Shown: positions 27,713-37,036, counted from the stretch's first letter. The stretch is DNA of 54,678 bases from Bacteroidota bacterium (GCA_029974985.1 JARKQC010000352.1:1-54678); one strand, 5' to 3'. Program-made: numbers and translations. The notes: generated by a model not told the origin, from the letters alone.

Positions 27713-28936
27713 TTAATTATTCGATTTAAATAAATCAATAGCTTTTGGGAAAAGTATATTGTTTTCTAAATGAATATGTAATAAAGTATCATCTTCGAGT
27801 TCATTCAGCATTCGATACAATAAACTATAGCTTGCACAGGCATCATCGGGTAGAGTATAATTTGCTGTAAATTTGCGTAAATCACCCAGCATTTTACCAA
27901 CAGATTCATGCTCGTGAACTAATATATTAATTGGATCTTCGATTGTGCTAATTTTTTTATTATTTGCAATTTCTTTAATCATTGGAAATATATCGTTCTC
28001 TTCTTTTACTAAATGTTCTGTAAGTTCTTTATATAATTGTTCTACAATCTTTTGTACTGCATAAAGCTCAGGGTGATTAGAGCCGTGAACATTCATAACT
28101 TTTTCAGCATATTGTCTAATATCTGGTAAATTTTTTCTTAAATAACTATGATGAGTATTAACGATATAATCGGCTAAAAATCCAATATTCCATTCATTAT
28201 AAGGAAGTGGTCGGCTTGTTACCGAACCAGACGCTTGATTTAACTCATCTTCAATTTTTCTTAAATCGAGACCTTTTTCTTCACAAGCTTGTTTAACAGT
28301 TTTTTTACCACCACAACAAAAATCTAAGCCATATTTTTTGAAAATTTGAGCTTTATGTAGATCTTTTGCTGCAATTTGTCCTAATGTTTCCTCACCTTCG
28401 CCACTAATACGTTTGTAAATTCTAATTTTCCACCATTCGGGACCTTCTTCAAGATATTCCCAAGTGAAAATTTCACCACGCTCACCTAATAATTGAAAAT
28501 ATAATGGTTTTGGGTCGTGATCATTAAGAATTATAAAACTTTCGCCCTCGTTTATATTATCAAAATAAGTGAAAATAGTTGGATGTTTTAATTTTGGTTC
28601 AAGTAAAGTTACATTCAACACAAATTCATTGCTTTTAATTTCACTTTCTGTATTAGATGTAATATTATCAATTTTTGACGAATATGAATGTAAATTTTTA
28701 TTAAAATCTGGTTTCGAAATCTTTACTTTCCACCATTCTGGACCTTCTTCGAGATAATCCCAACCGAAAGTATTGCCATAATCATTTAATAATTGATAAT
28801 AAAGCGGTTTTGGATCGTGGTCATTATGGATAATAAAGCTTTCACCATCGTTAAGATTATCAAAAGTATCTATAATAGTTGGATGTTTTAATCTTGGTTC
28901 GATTAAAGTTACGTCGAGAATATTTTCATTAGTCAT
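27713..28936 (-). CDS. ric: Iron-sulfur cluster repair di-iron protein (RIC/ScdA/YtfE) with two N-terminal DUF2249 domains
   Basis: The 407-residue protein (start ATG at 28936; a TTG ten codons earlier is less likely) has two DUF2249 copies, about residues 8-73 and 108-174, that are nearly identical (each with LKHPTI, GESFII, NDHDPKPLYYQLL and YLEEGPEWWK). Then follows a ScdA N-terminal domain (GQIAAKDLHKAQIFKKYGLDFCCGG, about 185-235) and a hemerythrin HHE domain (about 255-400) with HH near the start, HLVKEENDIFP and HEHESVGKML. RIC proteins repair Fe-S clusters after nitrosative damage with a di-iron site. This is the first gene of the operon. The DUF2249 fusion is longer than the usual about 220-residue RIC. 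Confidence 0.92.
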   Translation of the reverse strand: MTNENILDVTLIEPRLKHPTIIDTFDNLNDGESFIIHNDHDPKPLYYQLLNDYGNTFGWDYLEEGPEWWKVKISKPDFNKNLHSYSSKIDNITSNTESEIKSNEFVLNVTLLEPKLKHPTIFTYFDNINEGESFIILNDHDPKPLYFQLLGERGEIFTWEYLEEGPEWWKIRIYKRISGEGEETLGQIAAKDLHKAQIFKKYGLDFCCGGKKTVKQACEEKGLDLRKIEDELNQASGSVTSRPLPYNEWNIGFLADYIVNTHHSYLRKNLPDIRQYAEKVMNVHGSNHPELYAVQKIVEQLYKELTEHLVKEENDIFPMIKEIANNKKISTIEDPINILVHEHESVGKMLGDLRKFTANYTLPDDACASYSLLYRMLNELEDDTLLHIHLENNILFPKAIDLFKSNN

Positions 28937-28981
28937 ATTTTTACTTGTTTTTTGAAGATTGAACAAAATTTAAGTACAAAT

Positions 28982-29013
28982 ATAAATAAAAGTTTTTAAA
29001 TACTTTTATTTAT
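28982..29013 (-). promoter_or_regulatory. Palindrome upstream of the ric operon, candidate operator
   Basis: Perfect 12-bp inverted repeat ATAAATAAAAGT (28982-28993) and ACTTTTATTTAT (29002-29013) with an 8-base spacer, about 45 bases before the ric ATG. Position fits an Rrf2- or Fnr/Crp-type operator. AT richness makes some chance palindromes expected. Confidence 0.4.
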
Positions 29014-29121
29014 TTGTAAAAATATTTTTATTTTTTAACGTTTTTTCTAAATAAAAAATAAATAAAATTAAAATATAAACTAATTTTTAGATTTTTTATT
29101 GATAAAAATCTCTAAATTTTC

Positions 29122-29802
29122 TTAAAGTAGTACATTTAAATATTTATCAATATATTCATTTTTATTTTTTGATTTATACTGCATAATATATCTAGGATGT
29201 TCAAGAATTGTAAATTTATCAAATAATTTAGCTTCTTTATTGATTAGTTTCAAAAATTCTGCATTTTTTTTACCAAGAATTATTACTTCTGAATTTTCTA
29301 AACCGAAACTAAAATGCATATTCATTGTATAAATCATATATGATTTAAGCATAGAAAAAAGTGTTTTATCATCATAATAATTAGCATTTAAAAATTTTCC
29401 TTTTTCCTTTTCTCTAACAATCGCTAATGGAAAAGGGGAATTAATATAAAAATTTGAATAAAATTTATGAACGCCACCATATTTAGCAATCATATCGTAC
29501 ATAAATACTGAGGATAGCTCGTGAGTATGAGCGGAATTCATTTTTATTCCACATTCCGAAAAAAGCCGTTTTGTATCTGTGAAAGGAACGCCCGTAACGC
29601 CAGCACCGTGCCTACTTGGATTAATGCCAATAATAAATTTACGTTTAATATTATCATTATAAAATTTTTTATAAAAATTTTGCATTATTTCCAAAGTTTC
29701 AATATTTTCTATAAATGGATTTAATACCAAATATCCTTTTGGAAGCTTGTCTGAAAATTTTAAATTCTTATTAAAATCAATTACTTTTTCTGAAAATGAC
29801 AT
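29122..29802 (-). CDS. SMUG-like uracil-DNA glycosylase family protein (DUF4918)
   Basis: A 226-residue protein with FIIGINPSRHGAGVTGVPFTDTKRL (the N-terminal GINP-type motif of the uracil-DNA glycosylase superfamily), HELSSVFMYDMIAKYGG, and HPRYIMQY near the C-terminus at the position of the second catalytic histidine motif. This is the DUF4918/SMUG2-like group, expected to remove uracil or related bases from DNA. It stands alone, 20 bases after the following beta-barrel gene ends on the same strand, and may share its transcript. Confidence 0.83.
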   Translation of the reverse strand: MSFSEKVIDFNKNLKFSDKLPKGYLVLNPFIENIETLEIMQNFYKKFYNDNIKRKFIIGINPSRHGAGVTGVPFTDTKRLFSECGIKMNSAHTHELSSVFMYDMIAKYGGVHKFYSNFYINSPFPLAIVREKEKGKFLNANYYDDKTLFSMLKSYMIYTMNMHFSFGLENSEVIILGKKNAEFLKLINKEAKLFDKFTILEHPRYIMQYKSKNKNEYIDKYLNVLL

Positions 29803-29822
29803 AATAATAATTACAAAAAATT

Positions 29823-30431
29823 TTAAAAAACATATCTAATTGCAATAGACACACCCAATCCATTAAAAATCGTTCCAGATGGATTTCTATCCCAAAATTC
29901 TGAAAAATTTGATATATCAGATTTCTGATGTAAAAATCCTAAATTTGTTGAAAGAGAAAATTGTGGTGATAACTTAAATTCAATACCAACGCCAATACCA
30001 TAATTATAAATATTATCGGTTTCAATAGTTTTTGTAGTTATAATTCTATCATTTTCTGTTATTATAGAAATGCGTCTTTTTTCTAATTGCAGCATACTAA
30101 AACCAAGAAAGCTATACAATCTATAATCTTTTTCTTTTAAAAAAGAATATTGATATTCAGCACCAATTATTGTGTAAAAATTCAAGTCATCAGGAGGTTT
30201 TTCACCGAAATAATAAACAATTCCAGCGATTTGAAAGGCGCTATATTTATTTATTTCAATAAGATAATTAATTCCAGTACCCGAAAAAGATGAGTAGCCA
30301 ACTCCTATTTGTTGCTTTGGATAAGTGATTTTTTGAGCATAAGAGTAATTAAAAAATATTAAAAAAATAATCACAAAAATTGATGTTTTAGTAAAGCAAT
30401 AATTTTTTTTAATTTTTTTTCTTAAAATCAT
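29823..30431 (-). CDS. Small outer-membrane beta-barrel protein
   Basis: A 202-residue protein with a signal peptide (cleavage after YSYAQ, about residue 33) and repeating amphipathic beta strands ending in an aromatic C-terminus (SIAIRYVF), the signature of an outer-membrane barrel recognised by BamA. The size suits an eight-stranded OmpA/OmpW-like barrel. It is divergent from the large TonB-dependent receptor at 30525. Specific ligand unknown. Confidence 0.78.
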   Translation of the reverse strand: MILRKKIKKNYCFTKTSIFVIIFLIFFNYSYAQKITYPKQQIGVGYSSFSGTGINYLIEINKYSAFQIAGIVYYFGEKPPDDLNFYTIIGAEYQYSFLKEKDYRLYSFLGFSMLQLEKRRISIITENDRIITTKTIETDNIYNYGIGVGIEFKLSPQFSLSTNLGFLHQKSDISNFSEFWDRNPSGTIFNGLGVSIAIRYVF

Positions 30432-30524
30432 TAGATAAATAAGTATTTTTGATAAATATAAATGATAAATTACAAATTATTTGATTTATAGAAGAATAAG
30501 AATAGTATTTTATTGGAGATTAAT

Positions 30525-33500
30525 ATGAGTAAATTTGTTACTACGATAATTTTCTTACTTTTTTGGGGAATTTCTTGTAATGAAATTTTTGCACAAGGGC
30601 TAACAACAGCAAGCATAAATGGAAATGTTAAAGATAAATCAGGGCAAACTCTCGTAGGAGTAAATGTAAAAATTACTCATCAGCCATCGGGTTCTATTAT
30701 AGGCGGACGTACAAATAAATCTGGACGTTACAATGTCGTAGGTTTACGTGTTGGCGGACCATTTACAATCGAAGCTACTATGGTAGGTTATGAAAAAGTA
30801 ATTATTAATGATATTAATCTCGGTGTCGGACAGAATATGTCTATTGATATTACTCTTTTGCAGACAAGTGTTCGTACTGAAAGTATTGAAGTAGTTGCAA
30901 GTAAAGGTGATATTATTAGTAGTGAAAAAACAGGTGCCTCGCAAATAGTTACAGAAGATGAAATAAATAATTTACCAACAATAGCACGTTCAATACACGA
31001 TTATTCACGCTTATCACCTCACGTAATATCCTCGACAAGCGAAGGATCGAACGTGGGAGGTCGAAATAGTAAATTTAATACAATTCAAGTTGATGGTGCA
31101 GTAATGAGTGATGCTTTCGGATTATCTGCGGCGGGAACTCCCGGTGGTCAAGCAGAATCCGAACCAATTTCTCTCGATGCTATTCAAGAATTTCAAGTTT
31201 CGATTTCTCCTTTCGATGTTCGCGAAGGTGGATTTACTGGCGGAGCAATAAATGCAATTACTCGAAGTGGTTCGAATTATGTAAAAGGTGGTTTATACTT
31301 TTTTGGTAGGAATGGTGCTTTTGTTGGAACAAGTCCCGATGCTTATCGCCGTCCCTATGATGATTTTGGTGAAACAGTTTTTGGTGGAAGAGTGGGGGGA
31401 CCTTTATATAAGAATAAATTATTTTATTTTGCAAATGCTGAATATAAAGTGCGTACAGACCCATATACAATTGCACTTGGAGACCCAAACGCTTTAAGAT
31501 ATTTTCCACTAACTGCAGATTCTCTCGATATTATTAGACAAATTTCTATAAATAAATATAATTATGACCCTGGAAGTTTCGAGCAGTATTCCAGAACAAC
31601 AGACGCTTATAAAATTTTTGCAAGAATAGATTATAATATTTCCGAGCAACATAGATTAACATTCAGACATAATTTTGTCCATGCAAATCAAGGGAAAGAT
31701 ATTACTCGTAGTGAAACTTTTTATTCATACGAAGGTCAGGAGTTTATTTTTAATAGTATGCAAAATCAATCAGTATTACAATTAAATAGTGTTTTAACTA
31801 ATAGTTTTGCAAATGAATTTCGAGTTGCTTTTACTTCTGTGGACGACTCACGTGATATAACATCAAAAGTACCATATCCACAGATAACAATTGCACGATT
31901 AGGACCCGACGGCACTTCTTCGGTATCTTTTGGAACGAGAACTTCTTCGCAAGCAAATGAATTAGACCAAAAAATATTAGAAATTACTGATAATTTTAAT
32001 TGGTTTTTGGGAGATCACGTTATTACTGCGGGAACCTCAAATCAAATCATTTCCTACAATAATTTATTTATTCAAGATTATTATGGTGCTTGGCAGTTCG
32101 ATGGAGTTGAAGAATATAAACAAGGATTTGCTCGAAGTTTCTCCAGAACTTATTCATTAATTGATGGGGTGGACAAGCCCCGCACAAAATTATCTTATAA
32201 TCAATTATCTTTTTATATACAAGATGAATGGTCAATTTTATCAAATTTAAAATTATTAGCAGGTATTCGTACAGATTTATTTTATTTTCCCGAATTACCT
32301 ATGGCAAATCCAGATGTTGCAAAAACTTTTTCAGAAGTAACAGATTTTTCAGAAGCAGGTTTAAGAACGGACATAAATCCAGCGCCAATATCATTTTCAC
32401 CAAGAATTGGATTTAATTGGGATATTTTTGAAGATAAGACTTCGCAACTGCGTGGTGGAGTTGGAATGTTTTCGGGCAGAACTCCCGGCGTTTGGTTATC
32501 TAATCAATATGCAAATACGGGAATGGATTTAGCAAGAGCTGATATTCGCGACCCAAGTTTTCAATTTACAGAAGAATTAGGGTTTAATCCGCCAAAGTTT
32601 GCAAGCCCAAATACTGAAATTAATTTAATAGACCCAAATTTTAAAATGCCTCAAATATTTAGAGCAAACCTTGCTTACGACCAAGAGTTGCCTTATGGAT
32701 TTTTTGCAACTATTGAATTAATTTATGGCAAAACTATTTATGATGTAATGTATAAGAATATAAATTTAAAATATGCTTATGATGATAATGGAAATCAATT
32801 ATTTGCTATTGATGGTCGTCCACTTTATACGGGTAGAAATAAATTAAATAATAAATTTACACGAGTTTTATATTTAACAAATACTGAGCTCGGAAGTCAA
32901 TCAAGTTTTACAATCCAATTACAAAAGCCATATAGACAAGGCATAATGAAAGATTTAAATATTAATTTAGCTTATACTTATAATGTTTCGGAGGATGTTA
33001 ATAGTCTTACATCGAGTGTTGCGGCTTCCAATTGGCAATATAATACTACGATTGACCCCAATAATCCAAATTTGACTACCTCATTATTTTCTATTCCTCA
33101 TAGAATATTAGCTAATATATCATATAGTTTTGAAATATTTAAAGGCTATAACTCCTCATTTGGTGTCTTTTACGAAGGGCGTTCAGGTTCGCCTTTTTCA
33201 ATGATTTATTTCACTCAATCTTCTGTATTTTCTGGTGATGCAAATAATGATGACCACAGGGAAAATGATTTAGCATATATACCTACTGGTGCTGATGATA
33301 ATAAAATGATACTTACTACTAATAATTGGGACGAGCTTAATAGTTTTATTGACCAATTTGACGATTTGAAATCACAACGTGGAAAAATTGCTGAGCGCTA
33401 TTCATTGCGTCAGCCTTGGCGACATAATCTTGATTTAAGATTTACACAAGATTTTTCTATAACAAAAGGGCAAAAAATGCAACTTACTATTGATATACTT

Positions 33501-33755
33501 AATTTTATGAATTTATTAAATCCAGAGTGGGGTTATCAATATTATGTACCAAACTCTAATTATTCTATGTTAAGATTCGAAGGTTATGTAAGTCAGGGCG
33601 AGATAAATGCGGGTGCATACAAACAAGAAGATTTGAATAAAATAAAAGCGGGATATGTTCCTAATTATAGAGGAAATACTCGCGATGCAATTTTTAATTT
33701 ATTAGATTTAGCATCACGTTGGCAAATGCAATTAGGAATTAGATACTCGTTTTAA
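30525..33755 (+). CDS. Oar-like TonB-dependent outer-membrane receptor
   Basis: A 1076-residue protein (ATG 30525 with GGAG eight bases upstream; a TTG four codons earlier is less likely). After the signal peptide (cleavage near EIFAQG) comes a carboxypeptidase regulatory-like beta-sandwich (about 25-110: INGNVKDKSGQTLVGVNVKI), then a plug domain (SEKTGASQIVTEDEINNLPT ... VGGRNSKFNTIQVDG ... GGFTGGAINAITRSGSN) and a large 22-strand barrel ending in MQLGIRYSF, the C-terminal aromatic. This is the Oar subgroup, which exports or imports large substrates at the outer membrane. It is followed by a small membrane-protein gene. Confidence 0.93.
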   Translation: MSKFVTTIIFLLFWGISCNEIFAQGLTTASINGNVKDKSGQTLVGVNVKITHQPSGSIIGGRTNKSGRYNVVGLRVGGPFTIEATMVGYEKVIINDINLGVGQNMSIDITLLQTSVRTESIEVVASKGDIISSEKTGASQIVTEDEINNLPTIARSIHDYSRLSPHVISSTSEGSNVGGRNSKFNTIQVDGAVMSDAFGLSAAGTPGGQAESEPISLDAIQEFQVSISPFDVREGGFTGGAINAITRSGSNYVKGGLYFFGRNGAFVGTSPDAYRRPYDDFGETVFGGRVGGPLYKNKLFYFANAEYKVRTDPYTIALGDPNALRYFPLTADSLDIIRQISINKYNYDPGSFEQYSRTTDAYKIFARIDYNISEQHRLTFRHNFVHANQGKDITRSETFYSYEGQEFIFNSMQNQSVLQLNSVLTNSFANEFRVAFTSVDDSRDITSKVPYPQITIARLGPDGTSSVSFGTRTSSQANELDQKILEITDNFNWFLGDHVITAGTSNQIISYNNLFIQDYYGAWQFDGVEEYKQGFARSFSRTYSLIDGVDKPRTKLSYNQLSFYIQDEWSILSNLKLLAGIRTDLFYFPELPMANPDVAKTFSEVTDFSEAGLRTDINPAPISFSPRIGFNWDIFEDKTSQLRGGVGMFSGRTPGVWLSNQYANTGMDLARADIRDPSFQFTEELGFNPPKFASPNTEINLIDPNFKMPQIFRANLAYDQELPYGFFATIELIYGKTIYDVMYKNINLKYAYDDNGNQLFAIDGRPLYTGRNKLNNKFTRVLYLTNTELGSQSSFTIQLQKPYRQGIMKDLNINLAYTYNVSEDVNSLTSSVAASNWQYNTTIDPNNPNLTTSLFSIPHRILANISYSFEIFKGYNSSFGVFYEGRSGSPFSMIYFTQSSVFSGDANNDDHRENDLAYIPTGADDNKMILTTNNWDELNSFIDQFDDLKSQRGKIAERYSLRQPWRHNLDLRFTQDFSITKGQKMQLTIDILNFMNLLNPEWGYQYYVPNSNYSMLRFEGYVSQGEINAGAYKQEDLNKIKAGYVPNYRGNTRDAIFNLLDLASRWQMQLGIRYSF

Positions 33756-33783
33756 AAAATGTTTAAATTTGGGTTAAATAATT

Positions 33784-34170
33784 ATGAAAACAAGTGATAA
33801 GCAAGATGAACAAAAAATAATTATAGGAATATTTCTGTTCGGATTATTTAATTTTATTATAGGTGCAACAGATTTAAGCGATGAAGCAGGGCAAATATTA
33901 TTCGTTATAGGCTTTGTAATGGTATTGGGTTCTATGGGATATTTTATTTACGAACGTAAATCTCGGAAAAAAAGACAAAATAAACTCCTTCATAAAATTT
34001 TTTATGATTTAGTAGAAAAAAATAACGGTAACGTTACATTAGTTCAATTTGCTAAAGCTACAAATTTATCAGCAAGCGAAGCAAGGGCATTTTTAGAACA
34101 AAAATCATCGGAATTTGGTACGGTTGTCAACGTTGATGATGAAGGAATAATTCGATATATTTTCAAATAA
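33784..34170 (+). CDS. Membrane protein with C-terminal helix-turn-helix-like domain
   Basis: A 128-residue protein: two membrane helices (about residues 11-30 and 37-57), a basic loop ERKSRKKRQNK, and a C-terminal winged-helix-like segment (LVQFAKATNLSASEARAFLEQ ... VVNVDDEGIIRYIF). Such proteins occur as small membrane-anchored regulators, but function is not established. It lies 28 bases after the TonB receptor and could share its transcript; the flotillin genes follow after about 90 bases. Confidence 0.72.
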   Translation: MKTSDKQDEQKIIIGIFLFGLFNFIIGATDLSDEAGQILFVIGFVMVLGSMGYFIYERKSRKKRQNKLLHKIFYDLVEKNNGNVTLVQFAKATNLSASEARAFLEQKSSEFGTVVNVDDEGIIRYIFK

Positions 34171-34259
34171 ATTAAATTTTTTATATGGAAATACATTCGA
34201 TTTGGTTTTATATATAAAATTACTATTATTTTTCAAATTAATTTATTATTTTAGTTTTA

Positions 34260-34967
34260 TTGAAAAATATTTATAAGAATTATTTAAAAATGTTTACAGT
34301 ATATTTAGCTTGTTTAATTTTTGGCAGTATTTTATTAGGAGCCTCATTATTTAGCTCCGCTGAACACGGCGCCGATACTATTGATGCTTCTGTAGATATG
34401 GATACTTCGGTTGACGTAGACACATCTGTTGATTCTATTGATACAAGTGGTGATATATCCCAAATTGATGATATTGCGACTGTTGATAATAGTATTGATC
34501 ATCATATTGTTCATAGTGTAAATCATAGCATTATGAAGCATAGTTTTACAAACGAAGCGGCACGTTTTTTTAGTTTTCGTAATTTTATATTTTTCTCTAC
34601 ATTTTTTGGTCTTACTGGCACCGTTTTGACTTTTCTTGGTATGGGTTTTTTTACTACATTATTTTCATCTGTTTTTTTGGGAAGTCTTAGCTATGTCTTT
34701 GGTTATGGATTAATGAAATATCTAAAAAGTAGCGAAACGGGTGAAGATATAAAATTAAGAGATTTAATTGGCAAAACGGGAACCGTAACATTAGGAATAT
34801 CAATAAATAGAATTGGAAAAGTAATTATAAATATTGGCTCTTTCAGTAGAGAATATAGCGCGGCTTTATCAGAATCATGCAAAGAAGAAAAATTGAAACG
34901 TAATGAAAAAATTATCGTAATAGATATTAACAAAGATATTTTAGTAGTTGATAAATTAGATTTTTAA
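34260..34967 (+). CDS. NfeD-like membrane protein
   Basis: A 235-residue protein with a signal-type helix (about 12-30), a repeated Asp/Ser/Val-rich linker (VDMDTSVDVDTSVDS), two or three membrane helices (about 105-155) and a C-terminal OB-fold domain (LIGKTGTVTLGI ... IIVIDINKDILVVDK). This is the NfeD layout, which partners flotillins in membrane microdomains. The gene is directly followed by the flotillin gene at 34992. The start may be TTG 34260 or the ATG ten codons later (34290); both precede the first helix. Confidence 0.8.
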   Translation: MKNIYKNYLKMFTVYLACLIFGSILLGASLFSSAEHGADTIDASVDMDTSVDVDTSVDSIDTSGDISQIDDIATVDNSIDHHIVHSVNHSIMKHSFTNEAARFFSFRNFIFFSTFFGLTGTVLTFLGMGFFTTLFSSVFLGSLSYVFGYGLMKYLKSSETGEDIKLRDLIGKTGTVTLGISINRIGKVIINIGSFSREYSAALSESCKEEKLKRNEKIIVIDINKDILVVDKLDF

Positions 34968-34991
34968 TTAATAACTAATAGGAGTTTACAA

Positions 34992-36653
34992 GTGGCTGAT
35001 ATTATTGACCTTATTTTACTCTTAGCTGCATTAGGTGCATTTGCGATTATTATTATTATGGTTATAATAAGTAAATTATTATTAATTGCTCATCCTAATG
35101 AGGTAATTATCCTTTCTGGACGCAAACGAAAGCTCGAAAATGGTGATATAGTTGGTTATCGCACTATTAGAGGTGGCAGAGCTATAAAAGTTCCCTTGAT
35201 AGAAAAAGCAACTCGTATGTCGCTAGAAACAATTCCAATCGAATTAATGGTAAATAATGCTTATTCCAAAGGTGGTATTCCCTTACGCGTGGAAGCTATA
35301 GCAAATATTAAAATTGCTTCTAACGAACCCGAATTTGGAAATGCTTTAGAAAGATTTCTTAATCGAAAAGAAGCTGAAATTCATGGCATAGCAAAGGATA
35401 CTCTCGAGGGAAATCTTAGGGGAGTTCTTGCATCGCTTACCCCCGAAGAAGTAAACGAAGATAGATTGAAATTTGCTGAAACTCTTATGGACGAAGCCGA
35501 TATTGATTTGCAAAAACTTGGTCTTCAACTTGATACATTAAAAATTACAAATATTTCTGACGATAATGATTATCTTAACTCCATTGGTCGCGGTAAAACT
35601 GCTGAAGTAATATCAAATGCTAAAAAAATTGAAGCGGCTAAAAGAGCTGAATCTGAACAGGCTGAAGCAGAAGCAGAAGAAAGAACAGAAAGAACAAAAG
35701 CGGCGGCACGTCAATCTATCGAACAAGCTCAAATCGAAGCTGAACAAAATGTATTAGTTGCTAAAGCTATGAAAGCGGCTGAAACACTCGAAGCCGAGGC
35801 ACTTGCTAATGAACGTGCCGCAAAAGCACAAGCACGTGCAAAACAAGAAATTGAACAAGCTCAAATAGCCGCAGAACAAGGCATTTATATCGCTAATACA
35901 AATAAAAAAGCCGCAACAGAAGAAGCCGACGCAATAGCAAGAGAAAGAGCAGAAAAAGCTCGCGCACTTGCAAAGCAGGAAATCGAGCAGGCTCAAATCG
36001 AATCAGAGCGTAATGTGCTCGTTTCAAAAGCCCAAGCTGACCAACGTATTGAAATTGAAAAAAATAATTATCGTATGAAAAAAGCCGAACTCGAAAAAGA
36101 AGCTGTCGTCAAAGAAAGAGAAGCCGAAGTTGCTGGCGAAAAAGCAAGAGTATTATTCGAACAAGCTCTCGAAGAAGAACGTATTACCTTACAAAAGAAA
36201 AGGCTTACAGCTGATGTTATCGAACCCGCTAAGGCTAAACGCGAAGCTATGGAACTCGAAGCTCGCGGACATGCCGCCTCAATTATTGCTGATGGCGAGG
36301 CTACTCTCGAAATATTAAATAAAAAAATTGAAGCGTATTTATCTGCAAAAGGCTCGGGTGATAAAATATTTATGCTCAATATTTTACCTGAAATTATCGA
36401 ACAACTTGTTAGTACCGTAAAAGATATTAAAATTGATAGAATTAGCATTATTGATTCTGGCTCGGGTGGAGCAAACCCATTATCGAAAGTTGTAAACCAA
36501 ATACCCGGTTCGATAGTAAATTTAGCAGAAATGATAGAAAATGCTACGGGTATAGATATTTTAAATAGTTTTAGACAAGCAGTTAATTCTAAATCAAACG
36601 ATACCAATAACGACGACGATTACGTAGATTTTAAAATCGAAAATGATGATTAA
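34992..36653 (+). CDS. Flotillin family protein (FloA/YqiK-like)
   Basis: A 553-residue membrane scaffold protein starting at GTG with AGGAG eight bases upstream. It has one N-terminal membrane helix (about 7-30), an SPFH/band-7 domain (about 30-200), then an Ala/Glu-rich coiled coil of three imperfect repeats (IEQAQIEAEQ ... IEQAQIAAEQ ... IEQAQIESER) with 44-residue spacing, and a C-terminal oligomerisation region. It would form membrane microdomains together with the NfeD protein encoded just upstream. Confidence 0.92.
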   Translation: MADIIDLILLLAALGAFAIIIIMVIISKLLLIAHPNEVIILSGRKRKLENGDIVGYRTIRGGRAIKVPLIEKATRMSLETIPIELMVNNAYSKGGIPLRVEAIANIKIASNEPEFGNALERFLNRKEAEIHGIAKDTLEGNLRGVLASLTPEEVNEDRLKFAETLMDEADIDLQKLGLQLDTLKITNISDDNDYLNSIGRGKTAEVISNAKKIEAAKRAESEQAEAEAEERTERTKAAARQSIEQAQIEAEQNVLVAKAMKAAETLEAEALANERAAKAQARAKQEIEQAQIAAEQGIYIANTNKKAATEEADAIARERAEKARALAKQEIEQAQIESERNVLVSKAQADQRIEIEKNNYRMKKAELEKEAVVKEREAEVAGEKARVLFEQALEEERITLQKKRLTADVIEPAKAKREAMELEARGHAASIIADGEATLEILNKKIEAYLSAKGSGDKIFMLNILPEIIEQLVSTVKDIKIDRISIIDSGSGGANPLSKVVNQIPGSIVNLAEMIENATGIDILNSFRQAVNSKSNDTNNDDDYVDFKIENDD

Positions 36654-37036
36654 TATTTATAATCACGAATTATAGGAATTTCAACTGTCCTACTTCGTTC
36701 ATTTCGGCTACGCTCAATGAACGGAATTTTTAGCGTACCATGAGCGGAGTCGAAGGGTCGCTTTGCTTAGAATGACAAAATAATGGTAAATGGTTAATTA
36801 TTAATGAAAAAAAGGTAGGATAATCATCTTGATTGTTGAAAAATACTCATGCAGTGTGGATAAGCTACTAAGAAGCAATGCTTTAGATGTCCTACACCTC
36901 GAAGGTGTAGGACATCCGGAGATTGTGTAGAGACGCAAAATTTTGCATCTCTACAGAATATACTTGTTACACTTAAAAAAAATCCGACAGCTCAATTACA
37001 AGTTATCGGATTTTGGAGTTTATTATGTGTTTTTAT
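36654..37036. repeat. Stack of palindromic intergenic repeats
   Basis: About 380 bases with no gene. Elements in order: CGTTCATT (36696-36703) with AATGAACG (36716-36723); a GAGCGGAGTCGAAGGGTCG-type block with GAATGACA (about 36742-36777); a perfect 14-bp hairpin GATGTCCTACACCT (36886-36899) with AGGTGTAGGACATC (36903-36916) and a 3-base loop; and GTAGAGACGCAAAA with TTTTGCATCTCTAC (36927-36954), a known style of dispersed repeat in Bacteroidota and cyanobacteria. A terminator for the next gene follows. GC content is higher than that of the flanks. Confidence 0.8.
36979..37014 (-). terminator. Terminator of the T9SS cargo gene at 37037
   Basis: AAAATCCGA (36979-36987) with TCGGATTTT (37006-37014), extending into an imperfect 14-bp stem, then eight T on the minus strand. 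Confidence 0.85.

Noticed and set aside
28934..28966. TTG at 28966 as the ric start
   Set aside because: The ATG at 28936 begins exactly at the DUF2249 domain border and has normal spacing; the extra ten residues match no domain.
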